Assembly: GCA_937928555.1 (NCBI GenBank)
Contig: CALFWR010000096.1
Coordinates: forward strand, 1 to 64,000
Reading direction: 5' to 3'
Length of the DNA: 64,000 nt
Origin: an uncultured Pirellulaceae bacterium
GTDB lineage: Bacteria; Planctomycetota; Planctomycetia; Pirellulales; Pirellulaceae
The translations under genes were made by a program, and so were the position numbers. Under the pieces are notes generated by a model. The model saw only the letters and a list, made by a program, of their open reading frames with translations, searched no databases and had not been told where the DNA came from. Below are positions 8,908 through 19,208 of the stretch, one piece after another (within the stretch, counting starts at the first letter, position 1; each line of letters starts with the position of its first letter).

Positions 8908-9095
8908 CCCGGATTATTCACGACGACGGGCGTTGCTTCTACGTCTGGCCAACCGGAGCATGGGAAAAGCTGAATTTCAACAAGAAATGTGAATCATCCG
9001 GCAGAAGAAAACTACAGCGATCGTTTCATCGCATCAGAGTCGCGAATCACTGTCAGAACTGGTTCTGACGCCCACGCCTTGTGAATAATCCGACC
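8908..9095 (+). mobile_element. MITE-like element, copy 4 (subfamily A)
   Basis: TIRs conserved; flanking direct repeat CCGACCTTAAT (8897-8907 / 9090-9100) containing TTAAT. Confidence 0.88.
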
Positions 9096-9225
9096 TTAAT
9101 AATTCGCCCTGAATTTGTTTTGATGGTAGAATTTGCAGACAGGAACGTCGGGATAGAAAGGTTAAGAGGCGAACCTCTCCCGGCGTAGACGAAGAGCGCT
9201 CAGCTCGAACGACAGGCGAGACTTC

Positions 9226-9834
9226 ATGACGCGGATCACACTTCGAATTCTTGACGGTGCCAACCGGGGAGAAGTCTACGATGACATCCTGCTGCCGGTC
9301 ACGATCGGCCGCGAAGAAGGTAACTCCATTCAGCTCAACGACGAACGCGTCAGCCGCGTTCACCTTCGCATTCAACAGGACCATGACGACCTTGTCCTGA
9401 CCGATCTGGACAGCACCAATGGCTCCCGAGTCAACAACGAGGAAGTCCAGCTCAAGCTCCTTCGCTACGGCGACCTGATCACCGTCGGCCGCAGCACGCT
9501 GGTCTACGGAAGCCGCGAACAGATTCAACAGCGACTCAAGGAAAATTCCGGGCGGCGAGCAACATCCGGGGGTATGGACAAGGACGAAGACGGAAGCTTT
9601 GCCGTCTTTTTGACCGAACCGCCGCGACTTCCCGAACGACTCTCACCCGGCCAGGCGGCGCAGCTTTCAGAAGTCATCGAGTTCCTCCACCATCAGGTGC
9701 GAGAGATTGTCAGTGAAGCCGACGTCAAACCGCGACATCAATCAGTAGAAGTCCCCAAAGAACTTTGGCAACAGATCATCGAAGTCCAGGCTCGGCTGGC
9801 TGAGTATCTCGATCGAATCGGCCAGCCCAGTTGA
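9226..9834 (+). CDS. FHA domain protein
   Basis: TIGREEGNSIQLNDERVSRVHLRI...LTDLDSTNGSRVNN. Confidence 0.9.
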   Translation: MTRITLRILDGANRGEVYDDILLPVTIGREEGNSIQLNDERVSRVHLRIQQDHDDLVLTDLDSTNGSRVNNEEVQLKLLRYGDLITVGRSTLVYGSREQIQQRLKENSGRRATSGGMDKDEDGSFAVFLTEPPRLPERLSPGQAAQLSEVIEFLHHQVREIVSEADVKPRHQSVEVPKELWQQIIEVQARLAEYLDRIGQPS

Positions 9835-9863
9835 CCAAACCTTGACCCAATCAGGACAAAGAC

Positions 9864-10424
9864 ATGGCAGACAAAGGCATTCAAACTTCCGACGCTGCTT
9901 TGACATTTTCCAGAAACGATGCTGACTACGTCGACGATTACCAGTCCATGGGCTGGAAGGGATTTGAAGAATCGCAGGAAGATCCCGAATCGCCAGGTTG
10001 CCGAAAAGTGGTTTTGCCCGATGACGAGATGGACATGACTCCGATGGTCGATGTCACGTTTCTGCTGTTGATTTTCTTTATGGTGACGGCTTCGTTCTCG
10101 TTGCAAAAATCGATACCGATGCCCGAGGGACTCTCCGATCAGCACGCGCAGGCTGCGGAGCCCGATGAGTCGGCGATCACGGTTTTGATCGATCAGAACA
10201 ATACCTACCACGTCGTTTCCCATAACGAGGGCGAGTTCGAATGTCCCAGCGAACGTGAGATGCGCCAGCGGCTTCGAGATTCTGTCGAATCAGGGGGATT
10301 GTCGAGGATGTTGATTCGGGCCCATGTGGATTCACGGCACGGGAGGCTTGTCGCTGCCTGGGATGGAGGTGTTCTGGCAGGCGTTGAAGACATCGCCATC
10401 GAGACGACTTTCGAAGAACTGTAG
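9864..10424 (+). CDS. ExbD/TolR family biopolymer transport protein
   Basis: MDMTPMVDVTFLLLIFFMVTASFSLQ. Confidence 0.85.
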   Translation: MADKGIQTSDAALTFSRNDADYVDDYQSMGWKGFEESQEDPESPGCRKVVLPDDEMDMTPMVDVTFLLLIFFMVTASFSLQKSIPMPEGLSDQHAQAAEPDESAITVLIDQNNTYHVVSHNEGEFECPSEREMRQRLRDSVESGGLSRMLIRAHVDSRHGRLVAAWDGGVLAGVEDIAIETTFEEL

Positions 10425-10441
10425 ATTCGAAGAACTGTAGA
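10410..10441. repeat. 16-bp tandem duplication including the exbD stop codon
   Basis: ttcgaagaactgtaga x2; contains TAG at 10422-10424. Confidence 0.92.
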
Positions 10442-10553
10442 TTCGCCCAGGTCATTGAGTCGGTTGCCGATAATCGCGAAACAATGGGCGCAAATGCGAA
10501 TCTGCGAGCAGTTTGGAAAAGGGCGGCTTGCCGCGAGTGACTTTCCTGGTTCG

Positions 10554-10585
10554 CGAGTGACCGAGTGACCGAGTGACCGAGTGAC
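10554..10585. repeat. 8-bp tandem repeat (cgagtgac x4)
   Basis: Direct reading. Confidence 0.9.
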
Positions 10586-10604
10586 CTTTTCTCCTTGCAC
10601 GAAA

Positions 10605-10637
10605 AAAGCCCGGGACCAATATGCGGCCCCGGGCTTT
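10605..10637. terminator. Bidirectional hairpin terminator between convergent genes
   Basis: aaagcccggg...cccgggcttt. Confidence 0.75.
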
Positions 10638-10661
10638 GGTTGTTTGAAAGAAGTCGACCTT

Positions 10662-11720
10662 CTATCGACCGCCGGCTTCTTCGATGCCGTTGGCTTTTTC
10701 CATGTACTTCTCAACGATGTCGCGATAGCGTGATGGAAGTTTTTCCTTGATCGCGTTGTTGGCCGGGTCACGGCTACGATCGCGAAGGCGACTCCAAGGA
10801 CTGGCAGGAACGTCATCGTAAGTCTTGACGATTGCTTTGCCGTCTTGAGCTTTGGCTTTGTCGCCCTTTTGGCTTTTCTGCTGCTGCTGTTGGTTTTTGT
10901 TGTTTGCCTGCTTTTGACCTGATCCCGGCTTTTGCGACTTGCCCGGCTTCTTGCAGTTTTTGCAGCTTCCACTGCACTCTTTCTTTTCCGCTTCCTTGAT
11001 CAGTTGATTGAGGATCTTGACGATCTTTTCCTGTTCGCCCTGTGTCGATTCGTCTGTGTTCTCGATACCAAGACGACGACGGGAGAATTCCATTTTCTGA
11101 TGGGCATCATCCAGTTTGCCATCCTTGATCGCTTGCAGTCGCTGAACCTGACGCCAAGCGCTGACTCGCATCCTCTCGGGAGCATCGGGATAGCTTTCGA
11201 GGAAGTTAACGAAGGAGCTGATCGCAGACTCTTTCTGAAGCAACCCCGCGTGTGCGATGCCGGAGAAGTAATCGGTTGCTCCGGTGTGAACGGAGACTTT
11301 GGTGTAGTCGGTTTTGATTTTCGAAAGCAGCGGAAGGGCGTCTTCGAATCGCTCGTTGTTCATCAACACGCGAGCCATGTAAAACGATGCGTCGGCGGCA
11401 AGGAACGGATCCTTTGAATCGACGAATGGCTTGAGCAGTTCGCCGGCTTTGGCGATGTCATCTGCTTCTGATGAATCAACCGCAGCGGCGTAGTTGGGGT
11501 AAAGAGCTATCAGTCCTTCGGTGATCGCGTCGGCAGGCGATTCGGTTTCGAATTCGCCGATTCGTTTGCTAGCGGATTCCTGTTTTGCCGATTCAAAGTC
11601 ACTTTCCTGAACGTGATCGCGGAACGCTTTGACCACGCCGGAAGAATCATTGGCGAAAAGAAGTGTTGTCGATCCAAAGATTGCGATTGCAATGACAACA
11701 GCGGAAAGAAGTCTAGCCAT
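10662..11720 (-). CDS. Exported hypothetical protein, possibly TPR-like
   Basis: N-terminal signal peptide, helical repeat-like sequence; end of the MoxR/BatA-type operon. Confidence 0.6.
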   Translation of the reverse strand: MARLLSAVVIAIAIFGSTTLLFANDSSGVVKAFRDHVQESDFESAKQESASKRIGEFETESPADAITEGLIALYPNYAAAVDSSEADDIAKAGELLKPFVDSKDPFLAADASFYMARVLMNNERFEDALPLLSKIKTDYTKVSVHTGATDYFSGIAHAGLLQKESAISSFVNFLESYPDAPERMRVSAWRQVQRLQAIKDGKLDDAHQKMEFSRRRLGIENTDESTQGEQEKIVKILNQLIKEAEKKECSGSCKNCKKPGKSQKPGSGQKQANNKNQQQQQKSQKGDKAKAQDGKAIVKTYDDVPASPWSRLRDRSRDPANNAIKEKLPSRYRDIVEKYMEKANGIEEAGGR

Positions 11721-11811
11721 AGCTTTACCTTGAAAAACTGCCTATTTGACTTTGTAATTCTAACACTTGTCTAATGCCGAGCCTATGCAAAAGTTCTGCT
11801 GGCAGCGGCGA

Positions 11812-14130
11812 TTACTGCGATTCTTCCATGATTCGTTCGGTCATTTCGATTATTTTTAGCTGAATTCGCTCGGCATTCCCCCGCTCCTGCTTAAGAATAT
11901 CGGCAAGCTCCGCGTTATCCCGCATCTGTTCCAGCTTTTTTGTACGGCGATTGAGCCGTCTTTGTTTCATTCTTAATATTTTCAGTTCGGCAGATTTTTT
12001 GAGCAGCGGCTGTTTGCCGTCGCCACCGCCACCGCCGCCACCTCCGCCGCCCTTTTTCTGTGCTTCCTGAAGAGCGTCGATCAAGTCTTCGATTGTGGTT
12101 TCGATTTCCTTTTGCACCAACTGCGTGTAGCGGTCTGTCTTTTCGTCTTGAAGTAACCTGCCGGCTCGTTCGAGGTCGATCTTCAGTTCCTCGACGACTT
12201 CGGGAAAGACCTTGCTGCTGCCGTCTTCGATCAACAGATCGTAAGCCTGCTGGCCGAGTTCGCGAATCTGAAGTTCTTCAGTGGCAACGCGGAGGGTCAC
12301 AAGCTGGTCACGGCGACGCAGTTGGCCAAGGTTGATCTTTTTGTCATCGAGTTCGGTCGTCATCACCGATGCGACCTGCTGACGCTGGAGCATTTCGGCA
12401 AAGCGAGCTTCCAGCCGCGCCAATTTTTCCTCGCGGGTTTCCTCACGAAGCTGCTTGAGTCGCTCTTCGAGTTCCTCGATTGCTTCTTCGAGTTTCTCTT
12501 CGGCTTTTTGCTGGTTTCGTTTGGCCTGCTCTGAATCGTTTTTCTGCAGATCGTCAGCGGCTTTTTTCATCGCGCCACCGGCCTGTTCGGTAGGCTTTTG
12601 GCCGGCCTGATTCTTTTGTCCGCCCTGCTGCTGTCCCTGTTCGGGTTTTGAAGTGGGAGCCTTTTTCATTTTCTCAAGGACATCCATTGTCTTCTTGCGG
12701 GTGCGGCGCTGGTCGTCGGCGAGTCGTTTGATTGCCTCGGGAGGCAACGACTCCAAGCGACGCATTTCCTTCTTGACCTCGGCAAGTGCCTTTTCAATTT
12801 CCTGTTTGGCCAACTCCTGTTGCCTGGCGGCGTCTTTGGGGCTGCCGCTGGCAAGCTTCTCTTCGGCCTTGCGCTGATGCTCGGCGGCTTTGTCCAATGG
12901 CTTGCTGCCTGGCTGCTGTTGCTGTTGTTGTTGCTGCTGTTGTTGGGATTTCTGACCCGGCTGGCTTTGTCCTGACTTGCCGCTTTTGCCGGACTTTCCC
13001 GATTGGCCAGATTGGCCAGATTGGCCTTTCTGCGGTGAGCCTTTTTTCGATTCGCTTTTCTTGTCGCCATCGGCAGGCTGCTTTCCGTCCTGGCCTTTCT
13101 GGTCCTGGTCCTTTTTTTCGTCGGAGGGCTTTCCGTCAGAGGGTTTGCCATCGGAAGGTTTTCCGCCAGAGGGCTTCCCGGCGGAGTCTTTCTTGCTTCC
13201 GTTTTTGGGATCTCCCTTGCTGTCCTTGTCACCGCCGGACTCATTGAGCTTCTTTTGCAGTTCTGCTTTTTTCTTTTGCAGTTCCTTCAGTTCCTCTTCA
13301 AGGTCCTTGTCGTCTTTGTCGCCTGGCTTGGCCTTTTCGCCATCGCCGGGCTTACCTGAATCGCCGTCTGATTCTTCGTTGGCCTTGACGGATGCTTTAC
13401 TGTCACCGGGCTTGTCGAAATTCTGATCGCGAATGTTCTGGGCTAGGCGTTCGGTTTCTTTACGGATCTCAAATTGCTTGTCGGCAATCTTGTCCAGTTC
13501 GCGAAGTCCCGACTTCAGATTCGCTCGGGTCTTTTCGAGGTTCTCTGTTTGGTCTTTGACTAGGCCTTCGAGTCGTTTGATCTGGGCTTTGAGGTTCTTG
13601 ACGGCATCCTCTTTGTTGCTGACCTTTTCGTTCTCTTTGGTCTGCTTGCGTTGCTCTTCAAGGCGTTGTCGAAGCTCGTTACGGAACTTCTCAAGGTTCT
13701 CGATCTCGTCCTTTTTGGAAATGACCTTTTCTTTTTCATTGGTCAGTACCCGAATCATGGCATCGACAACCGTGATGATCTCGACCAGTTCCTGCTTTGC
13801 TTCGGCGAAACTTCCCTCGTCCATCAACGAACTGGCCAGAGCCATCTTTTTGGTGAGCGATTCTTCTTTTGATTTCTGATACGTCTTGATCAGACGATCG
13901 GCTTTTTCGGGATCCTCTTTGCGCATCCGTTCGGCGGCGGCGGTAAAGCGAGCTTCGACTTCGGTCAGCATCCGCTCGGCCTGTCGCTGCAGGACTGCCA
14001 ATTCGGATTTTTGTTTCTCTTGAGCGGCGGCTGGTTCCTGGGCCACGGTCATTGAAGGGGAAGTCCCCATAACTGCGACCAACAGCGAAACAGATAAAAA
14101 CAGTCGGCTGAACGATAGATACTTCTGCAT
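11812..14130 (-). CDS. Exported coiled-coil protein with low-complexity Gln/Gly/Ser/Lys-rich tracts
   Basis: Signal peptide, long Lys/Glu coiled coil, (PSDGK)n, poly-Q, poly-G tracts. Confidence 0.65.
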   Translation of the reverse strand: MQKYLSFSRLFLSVSLLVAVMGTSPSMTVAQEPAAAQEKQKSELAVLQRQAERMLTEVEARFTAAAERMRKEDPEKADRLIKTYQKSKEESLTKKMALASSLMDEGSFAEAKQELVEIITVVDAMIRVLTNEKEKVISKKDEIENLEKFRNELRQRLEEQRKQTKENEKVSNKEDAVKNLKAQIKRLEGLVKDQTENLEKTRANLKSGLRELDKIADKQFEIRKETERLAQNIRDQNFDKPGDSKASVKANEESDGDSGKPGDGEKAKPGDKDDKDLEEELKELQKKKAELQKKLNESGGDKDSKGDPKNGSKKDSAGKPSGGKPSDGKPSDGKPSDEKKDQDQKGQDGKQPADGDKKSESKKGSPQKGQSGQSGQSGKSGKSGKSGQSQPGQKSQQQQQQQQQQQPGSKPLDKAAEHQRKAEEKLASGSPKDAARQQELAKQEIEKALAEVKKEMRRLESLPPEAIKRLADDQRRTRKKTMDVLEKMKKAPTSKPEQGQQQGGQKNQAGQKPTEQAGGAMKKAADDLQKNDSEQAKRNQQKAEEKLEEAIEELEERLKQLREETREEKLARLEARFAEMLQRQQVASVMTTELDDKKINLGQLRRRDQLVTLRVATEELQIRELGQQAYDLLIEDGSSKVFPEVVEELKIDLERAGRLLQDEKTDRYTQLVQKEIETTIEDLIDALQEAQKKGGGGGGGGGGDGKQPLLKKSAELKILRMKQRRLNRRTKKLEQMRDNAELADILKQERGNAERIQLKIIEMTERIMEESQ

Positions 14131-14162
14131 GTCTGTCTCCAAAGAGTTTCCTGTGAGATCCG

Positions 14163-16409
14163 CTATTCGTTTTCAAATATGTCGTCGGGGTCGGCGTCTT
14201 CAAAGATGTCTTTTGCGTTCATCTTTTCATCCAGTTTTTTGTTGATCTGTTCTTCGAGCCATTTGATTTCAAGCAAACTGTTAAGCAGATCCTGAAAGGA
14301 CCGGGATGCGTTCATCGCTTTGAGGACTTCGTTCATGCGAGCAAGGATTTGTTCCTGGACCGCAAGGGTGCTGGTGACTGCTTCCTGAAGTGGCGCGTCT
14401 TGTTTTTCAACACGGCGGCAATTGTCCAAGTAACGCGTTGCTTCGGTGACGAGGTCCGTATCGATCTGACGGATCGGCTGAATGATTTTTGTGTCGTAGC
14501 GTTCGTTGATTCGTGGTTTGTCGGGAGCAAGTTCTTTTTCGATCTCGTCCAAACGATTGTTCGTGATTTCGACAAGGAACTCTTCAAAGCGGCCTGCAAT
14601 CTGGTCGATCGCGGTGCCGATTCCTTTTTGATTGCGAACCAGTTCCAGCAACTGCATCTCGCGGGCCTTGTGGAAGGCATCGGTGTCGCTGCCGGGTTGT
14701 GGGCGGGAAATCGAAAGAGCTTCCAGTTCGCTGGAAAGCGAAAGCTGCATCGCGTACGCCTGCTCAAACGCTTTCCGTTGTTCGTCTTCTCTTCGCAACA
14801 GATCGCCGCGAAGTTTTTCATCGGTCACGACCCGCAGCAGGAATTCCTGGGATTTGCCAACACCCGCCTGCTCGGGTTGGTTGTCATGGGAAATCACTGC
14901 GAGCTTCAAACTGGTGCCCGGTGTGAGCTTCAAAGGCAGCAGGTCAAACGCGGCGGCAGATTCGGCAGCAGTCCAAGATTGGTCTTTGTGACTCTCCAGC
15001 GAATCGATCAGCATCGTTTGGCCGGTCTCTTCGGGATCGGGTTTCTCGTCGTTCTCTTCGGGTTTCCAGCTCGCAGAAAACATGATGTCGGTCAGGCCAA
15101 AGTCATCGACGACCTGGAACTCGGTCGGCAGTATCGCCCGCGTCGAGACCAGCCCGCTGATACCAAGCAGTTCCGCCCGAATCCGTGGAACCTGGTCTTC
15201 CTTGATCGTGACGGTGAATTTGGATTTTCGGGCGTTGCCGAGATTTCCTTCGTCGAGCAATTCAAATTCGTAAGGTCCGGCGACAAGCTCCTCCGTTTTG
15301 CCGGGGGTCGCGGTGAACGAGTTCCCGTCCTCCGAAAGTGCCATCTGGTAAACGGACTTGCCACTCTTTAGCGTCGCCGATGCAAGGGGCTTGTTTGAGT
15401 TGGCCCGAATGTCCAACCACGTTCCGACCAACAGCGGGTGCGGCCCGTCGCCTTTGAGGCCAAGCGGCGCAGCGCCGGTGTACTCGGGGAGGTGAGCGGT
15501 GATCTCAAGGTCAACAATCGCGGGCGGTTCGACAAGGCTGACCTTTACCCATTCGGTCACGTCATCGCCGCCGGTGGCTCGGAATCGGAACGCCGACGAA
15601 AGGTTGTTGAACAGGAATGAATGCTGGCGACCGTCAAGCTTGCCGGTGGGCTTCATTGAGTAGATCGTCCGTGAGCCGTCGGGGCTTTCCAGCTCCAGAT
15701 TCAACGACACGTCGCGATTGGTGGACGCTTCGGTTACGTTGACCAGTTGACGATGATTGACGCCACGCGGCAGCGAGATGTTTCCGTCTTGGGCTCCCAC
15801 GATCTCCAGATAAGTTCCCTGCGGCCACTGGGCATCGCCAAGCAAAACGTTTCGGTTGAACCACGTTGAAAGAAAATCAGATTGCGTGATGCCGATCCCC
15901 AGCATCGCCAACGCTGCGATTCCCGCGCCAAGGATTCCCAGGTTCCTTGTGTAACCGGATTTGTCGATGATGTTGCTGAAGTCCAGCTCTTTGACGTCAT
16001 CGAGGCCCTTGTTGATCGTCGCAGAAGCAAGTTGTTCCGAGACGCCGATCGACTCAAGGTTTTCGGCCCGCGAAAGTTCGATGCTGCTGATCAGGCTTTC
16101 ACCCAGGGACCGATTGCCTTTTTCGATTTCGTACACCAGGGCATCGTTGCCCGGCAAAGTCGATATTGGTTTGAGCAGTTTCCAGAACGCCACTGCGGCC
16201 GCAACTGCGATCATGCCCACCAGCAAAATCAGTCGCTGGCTGAAGTCCATTTTGAACATCCGGTCGACGATCATGTCGACAACAAAAACCGCCAGCATGA
16301 TCCACAGCAGCGATCCCAGCCCTTTGACCATCACCCACCGCGCAAGCTGACCACGCAGGGCAGAAATCCTGTTCCAGAGTGTGCGTGGTATTTCGGGAAG
16401 TTTGTTCAA
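14163..16409 (-). CDS. Large membrane protein, DUF4175-like
   Basis: Two N-terminal TM segments followed by periplasmic and coiled-coil regions; position in operon. Confidence 0.55.
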   Translation of the reverse strand: MNKLPEIPRTLWNRISALRGQLARWVMVKGLGSLLWIMLAVFVVDMIVDRMFKMDFSQRLILLVGMIAVAAAVAFWKLLKPISTLPGNDALVYEIEKGNRSLGESLISSIELSRAENLESIGVSEQLASATINKGLDDVKELDFSNIIDKSGYTRNLGILGAGIAALAMLGIGITQSDFLSTWFNRNVLLGDAQWPQGTYLEIVGAQDGNISLPRGVNHRQLVNVTEASTNRDVSLNLELESPDGSRTIYSMKPTGKLDGRQHSFLFNNLSSAFRFRATGGDDVTEWVKVSLVEPPAIVDLEITAHLPEYTGAAPLGLKGDGPHPLLVGTWLDIRANSNKPLASATLKSGKSVYQMALSEDGNSFTATPGKTEELVAGPYEFELLDEGNLGNARKSKFTVTIKEDQVPRIRAELLGISGLVSTRAILPTEFQVVDDFGLTDIMFSASWKPEENDEKPDPEETGQTMLIDSLESHKDQSWTAAESAAAFDLLPLKLTPGTSLKLAVISHDNQPEQAGVGKSQEFLLRVVTDEKLRGDLLRREDEQRKAFEQAYAMQLSLSSELEALSISRPQPGSDTDAFHKAREMQLLELVRNQKGIGTAIDQIAGRFEEFLVEITNNRLDEIEKELAPDKPRINERYDTKIIQPIRQIDTDLVTEATRYLDNCRRVEKQDAPLQEAVTSTLAVQEQILARMNEVLKAMNASRSFQDLLNSLLEIKWLEEQINKKLDEKMNAKDIFEDADPDDIFENE

Positions 16410-16566
16410 GGTTCTATTTGGATTGTTCAGGTTCAGGGTTTGTCAGTTTTCAGTTTGTCAGTTTGTCAGTTTTCAGTTTGTTTGGAATTCAGATCGTTCA
16501 GAATTCAGTTTGTTCGAAATTCACAATGGCTGAACGTTCTACAGAAAAGCCAGCCTGTGGTTGTCG

Positions 16567-19164
16567 TTACAGCAGCTTGTACCATTTTCTCACCGCCCAT
16601 TCGATCGTCAACAAAATCGCGGGCAGCAAAAACACAAACCAGCGAGTCTTTGAGCTCGCATCCCAAAGTGGCTCTGGTGGACTGTTGAAAGTAAACCGCT
16701 CCACGGTGTTGGGAAGCTCCGCAGGCAGTTTCTCGATCGAATCGAGACGGAAGTACTTCCCGCCGCTCCGCGCCGAGATGTCTCGCAGGAGTTTCTCGTT
16801 CAACCAATAGGCCCCCGCTTCGGCACTGGGCGAGACGATACGAAACGTCACCGGATCGACCAGCTTTTCACCATCAGTTGATTCACCCATATCGACGATC
16901 GCCGAATAGGAACCGATTCGCGATGCGGGAAAGGCTCCCTCGTAGCGGCCTTCCTGGTTCGGCAACCGTTTCAGTTTCACCGTTTGCTGGCGTCCGTCGT
17001 CCGAAGTGACTACCGCATCGAAAGCTTCTCGGGTCTCGGGCTTGAACTGTTGGTCCAGCAGCCTGGCGACCAGTGTGACCCGCTCGCCCAACTCGTATTC
17101 CGTTTTTTCGCGATCGATGAATCCGCGACGTGAGCCCTGCAGCGATCGCGTTTCCACCAGGAAGCGGACCACTTGAATCCAAAACCGGTCAAAGTACTGC
17201 GCCTGCAAACCGATCGGACGCCAGCGCCATGTTCCTTGGAATCCCAGGTACAAAACCGATCCGGCACCAAATCGCCCCGACACCATCAACGGCTGATTGC
17301 CTTCGGCACTGACCTGGTCGCCGCGCTCCATCAGAACTCGAGCGGTGGGTTTGGCCCGCGTCGCGGGAAAGCTCCAGTAAATTCCCGGCATCAGGCTCCA
17401 GATCTTCAGGTTCTCTTCGGGTTCGGCACGAAAGCTCATCACCGGATGGTCCATGTTGAAAGGAACCGTCAGCATTTTTCCGGCCCGGTCATTGGACGCC
17501 TCTGCCAACGCTTCGTTGATTTCGATCTCTTCAAGATCCCCGAAACGCACCGGTACGATATTGCGAAAATCCTTCAGCGATGGCTTTGTCAAAAACTCAC
17601 TGGTGAACTGCGGGCCAGCCATGAACATCACCCCGCCGGCTTTGTACTGACAGAAGTTCCGCAATAACTCGACCCAGCGATCGTCGAACTCGACGGGATT
17701 CGGATCCAGCAACAGCACCACGTTGTACTCCCCCAGTTCTTCGATGGTGCTGGGCAAACGCGTGATCGGCGTGTTGCCTTCCTGCGGACGAGAGTCGTCC
17801 ATCGACTGCAGCCAACAGCTCAAGTCAATCGTCTGGTCGCGCTGCAGCAGTTTGTAAACCTGCTGATAATCCCAGCTTGGTAAACCGGAAATCAGCAACA
17901 CGCGGACCTTTTCGTCCACGATCTCAAGCTCACCGGATGCCAGTTCGTTATCTTCAAAGTCCGTCTCGTCGGACAGTCGCTCGCAGCGAACGGTGTAGAC
18001 GTATCGGCCCGGTTCATTGGTCGAATGATCAAAGTTCAGTCGAATTCTTCCGCCATTGTCCGGCACGCTGATGTCGTTGGATTTGACTTCGACCTGCGAA
18101 TCGAGTTGTCCACCGGCGTTGACTCTCTGCTGCAGCAACGTGACCTTGAGCGAGCTTGGCAAGTTGGTTTCGTTGCGGCGGCTTGTTTGCACCACCGCTT
18201 CGATCTCAAAGGGCTCGTCGGGGTAGGCTTTGTTGCGGACGTAGACTTCCTGGACTGAAACATTTTTTGGCGGATTGGGGTCGCCGATTCCAACGGTGTA
18301 AATCGGAATGTCCATCGCCGCGGCTTTGTCTGCCATCTCCAGCGGGTCTTCGCTGCCGTTGTGCTGTCCTTCGCTGACGAGAACGATCGAGGAGGGAGTC
18401 GAATTGCCGTCGAGTACTGTTTTGAGCGCCTGCCAAATGTCCGTCGCCGAGCCCATCGGCTGAAGGGCCGGTAGTTCGAGTTTCTTTCCAGCGACGGCAT
18501 CGCCGGACCCGGAAGTCTCTGTTTCTTCCGGGGTGGGTTTGGCATCGACCCCGGCTTTGGCTTCTTCGGCTTTGGCTTCTTCGGCACTGAGCGAAGGAAT
18601 AATTTCGTAGGGCTTGGAGCCATCAGCAAAATCGACGACACGGATCGGGCCTTTTTCTCGCATCTGCTTGAGCAATTCCGGATGCCTGGCAAAGGCCTCG
18701 TTCAAAAGCTCGCTGCGAGACATGCCGCCTTCATCGATTGCCGAGGCATCTGCACCGGTCAATTTTGCCAACCGTTTCACCTGTTCGCCGCTGCGATAAA
18801 GGTCACCGCGAGCCAGCGACAACGAACTGTCACGAAGAAACTCGATCGGCGGGCGAACCTCATCCACTCGCTGAAAGTAAAGCGATGGTTTGAGGTACAG
18901 CAGCACCAGTAGTAGCAGCACCGCCAATCGCAGCGCGGCCATGAACAGTTTGACCGGTTTGGGACAGGTATTGATTTCACGGCGATACATCCAGAACACG
19001 CCGTAGCAAATCAGCGCCACCAGCGCCAGAAGAACAAACACCCCCCATGACTCGGGAAGATTCGCCCACTGAAGCGCTGGGGTACCGGTTCGGTCCGGAC
19101 GCTCTCCGACCAACCACTGCAACAATCCTGAATTTTCTGCAATCAAGTTCAAGTTACTATTCAA
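16567..19164 (-). CDS. Membrane protein with VWA/glutamine-amidotransferase-like regions (BatA-operon type)
   Basis: N-terminal TMs, VGIGDPNPPKNVSV and LLISGLPSWDYQQVYKLLQRD motifs, C-terminal TM. Confidence 0.65.
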   Translation of the reverse strand: MNSNLNLIAENSGLLQWLVGERPDRTGTPALQWANLPESWGVFVLLALVALICYGVFWMYRREINTCPKPVKLFMAALRLAVLLLLVLLYLKPSLYFQRVDEVRPPIEFLRDSSLSLARGDLYRSGEQVKRLAKLTGADASAIDEGGMSRSELLNEAFARHPELLKQMREKGPIRVVDFADGSKPYEIIPSLSAEEAKAEEAKAGVDAKPTPEETETSGSGDAVAGKKLELPALQPMGSATDIWQALKTVLDGNSTPSSIVLVSEGQHNGSEDPLEMADKAAAMDIPIYTVGIGDPNPPKNVSVQEVYVRNKAYPDEPFEIEAVVQTSRRNETNLPSSLKVTLLQQRVNAGGQLDSQVEVKSNDISVPDNGGRIRLNFDHSTNEPGRYVYTVRCERLSDETDFEDNELASGELEIVDEKVRVLLISGLPSWDYQQVYKLLQRDQTIDLSCWLQSMDDSRPQEGNTPITRLPSTIEELGEYNVVLLLDPNPVEFDDRWVELLRNFCQYKAGGVMFMAGPQFTSEFLTKPSLKDFRNIVPVRFGDLEEIEINEALAEASNDRAGKMLTVPFNMDHPVMSFRAEPEENLKIWSLMPGIYWSFPATRAKPTARVLMERGDQVSAEGNQPLMVSGRFGAGSVLYLGFQGTWRWRPIGLQAQYFDRFWIQVVRFLVETRSLQGSRRGFIDREKTEYELGERVTLVARLLDQQFKPETREAFDAVVTSDDGRQQTVKLKRLPNQEGRYEGAFPASRIGSYSAIVDMGESTDGEKLVDPVTFRIVSPSAEAGAYWLNEKLLRDISARSGGKYFRLDSIEKLPAELPNTVERFTFNSPPEPLWDASSKTRWFVFLLPAILLTIEWAVRKWYKLL

Positions 19165-19208
19165 TCCCGGGTGCGTTATTGGCGTTGGTCGCCAGTTTCT
19201 TCGTTGCC

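Noticed and set aside
4057-9095. Possible composite mobile unit bounded by direct MITE copies 3 and 4 (rnhA, RES cassette, tRNA)
   Set aside because: Outer flanks (ACGAT vs TTAAT) do not match; includes core genes. Homologous deletion between copies is possible but not shown.
14349-15371. 340-aa plus-strand ORF
   Set aside because: Antisense to the DUF4175-like membrane protein gene; shadow ORF.
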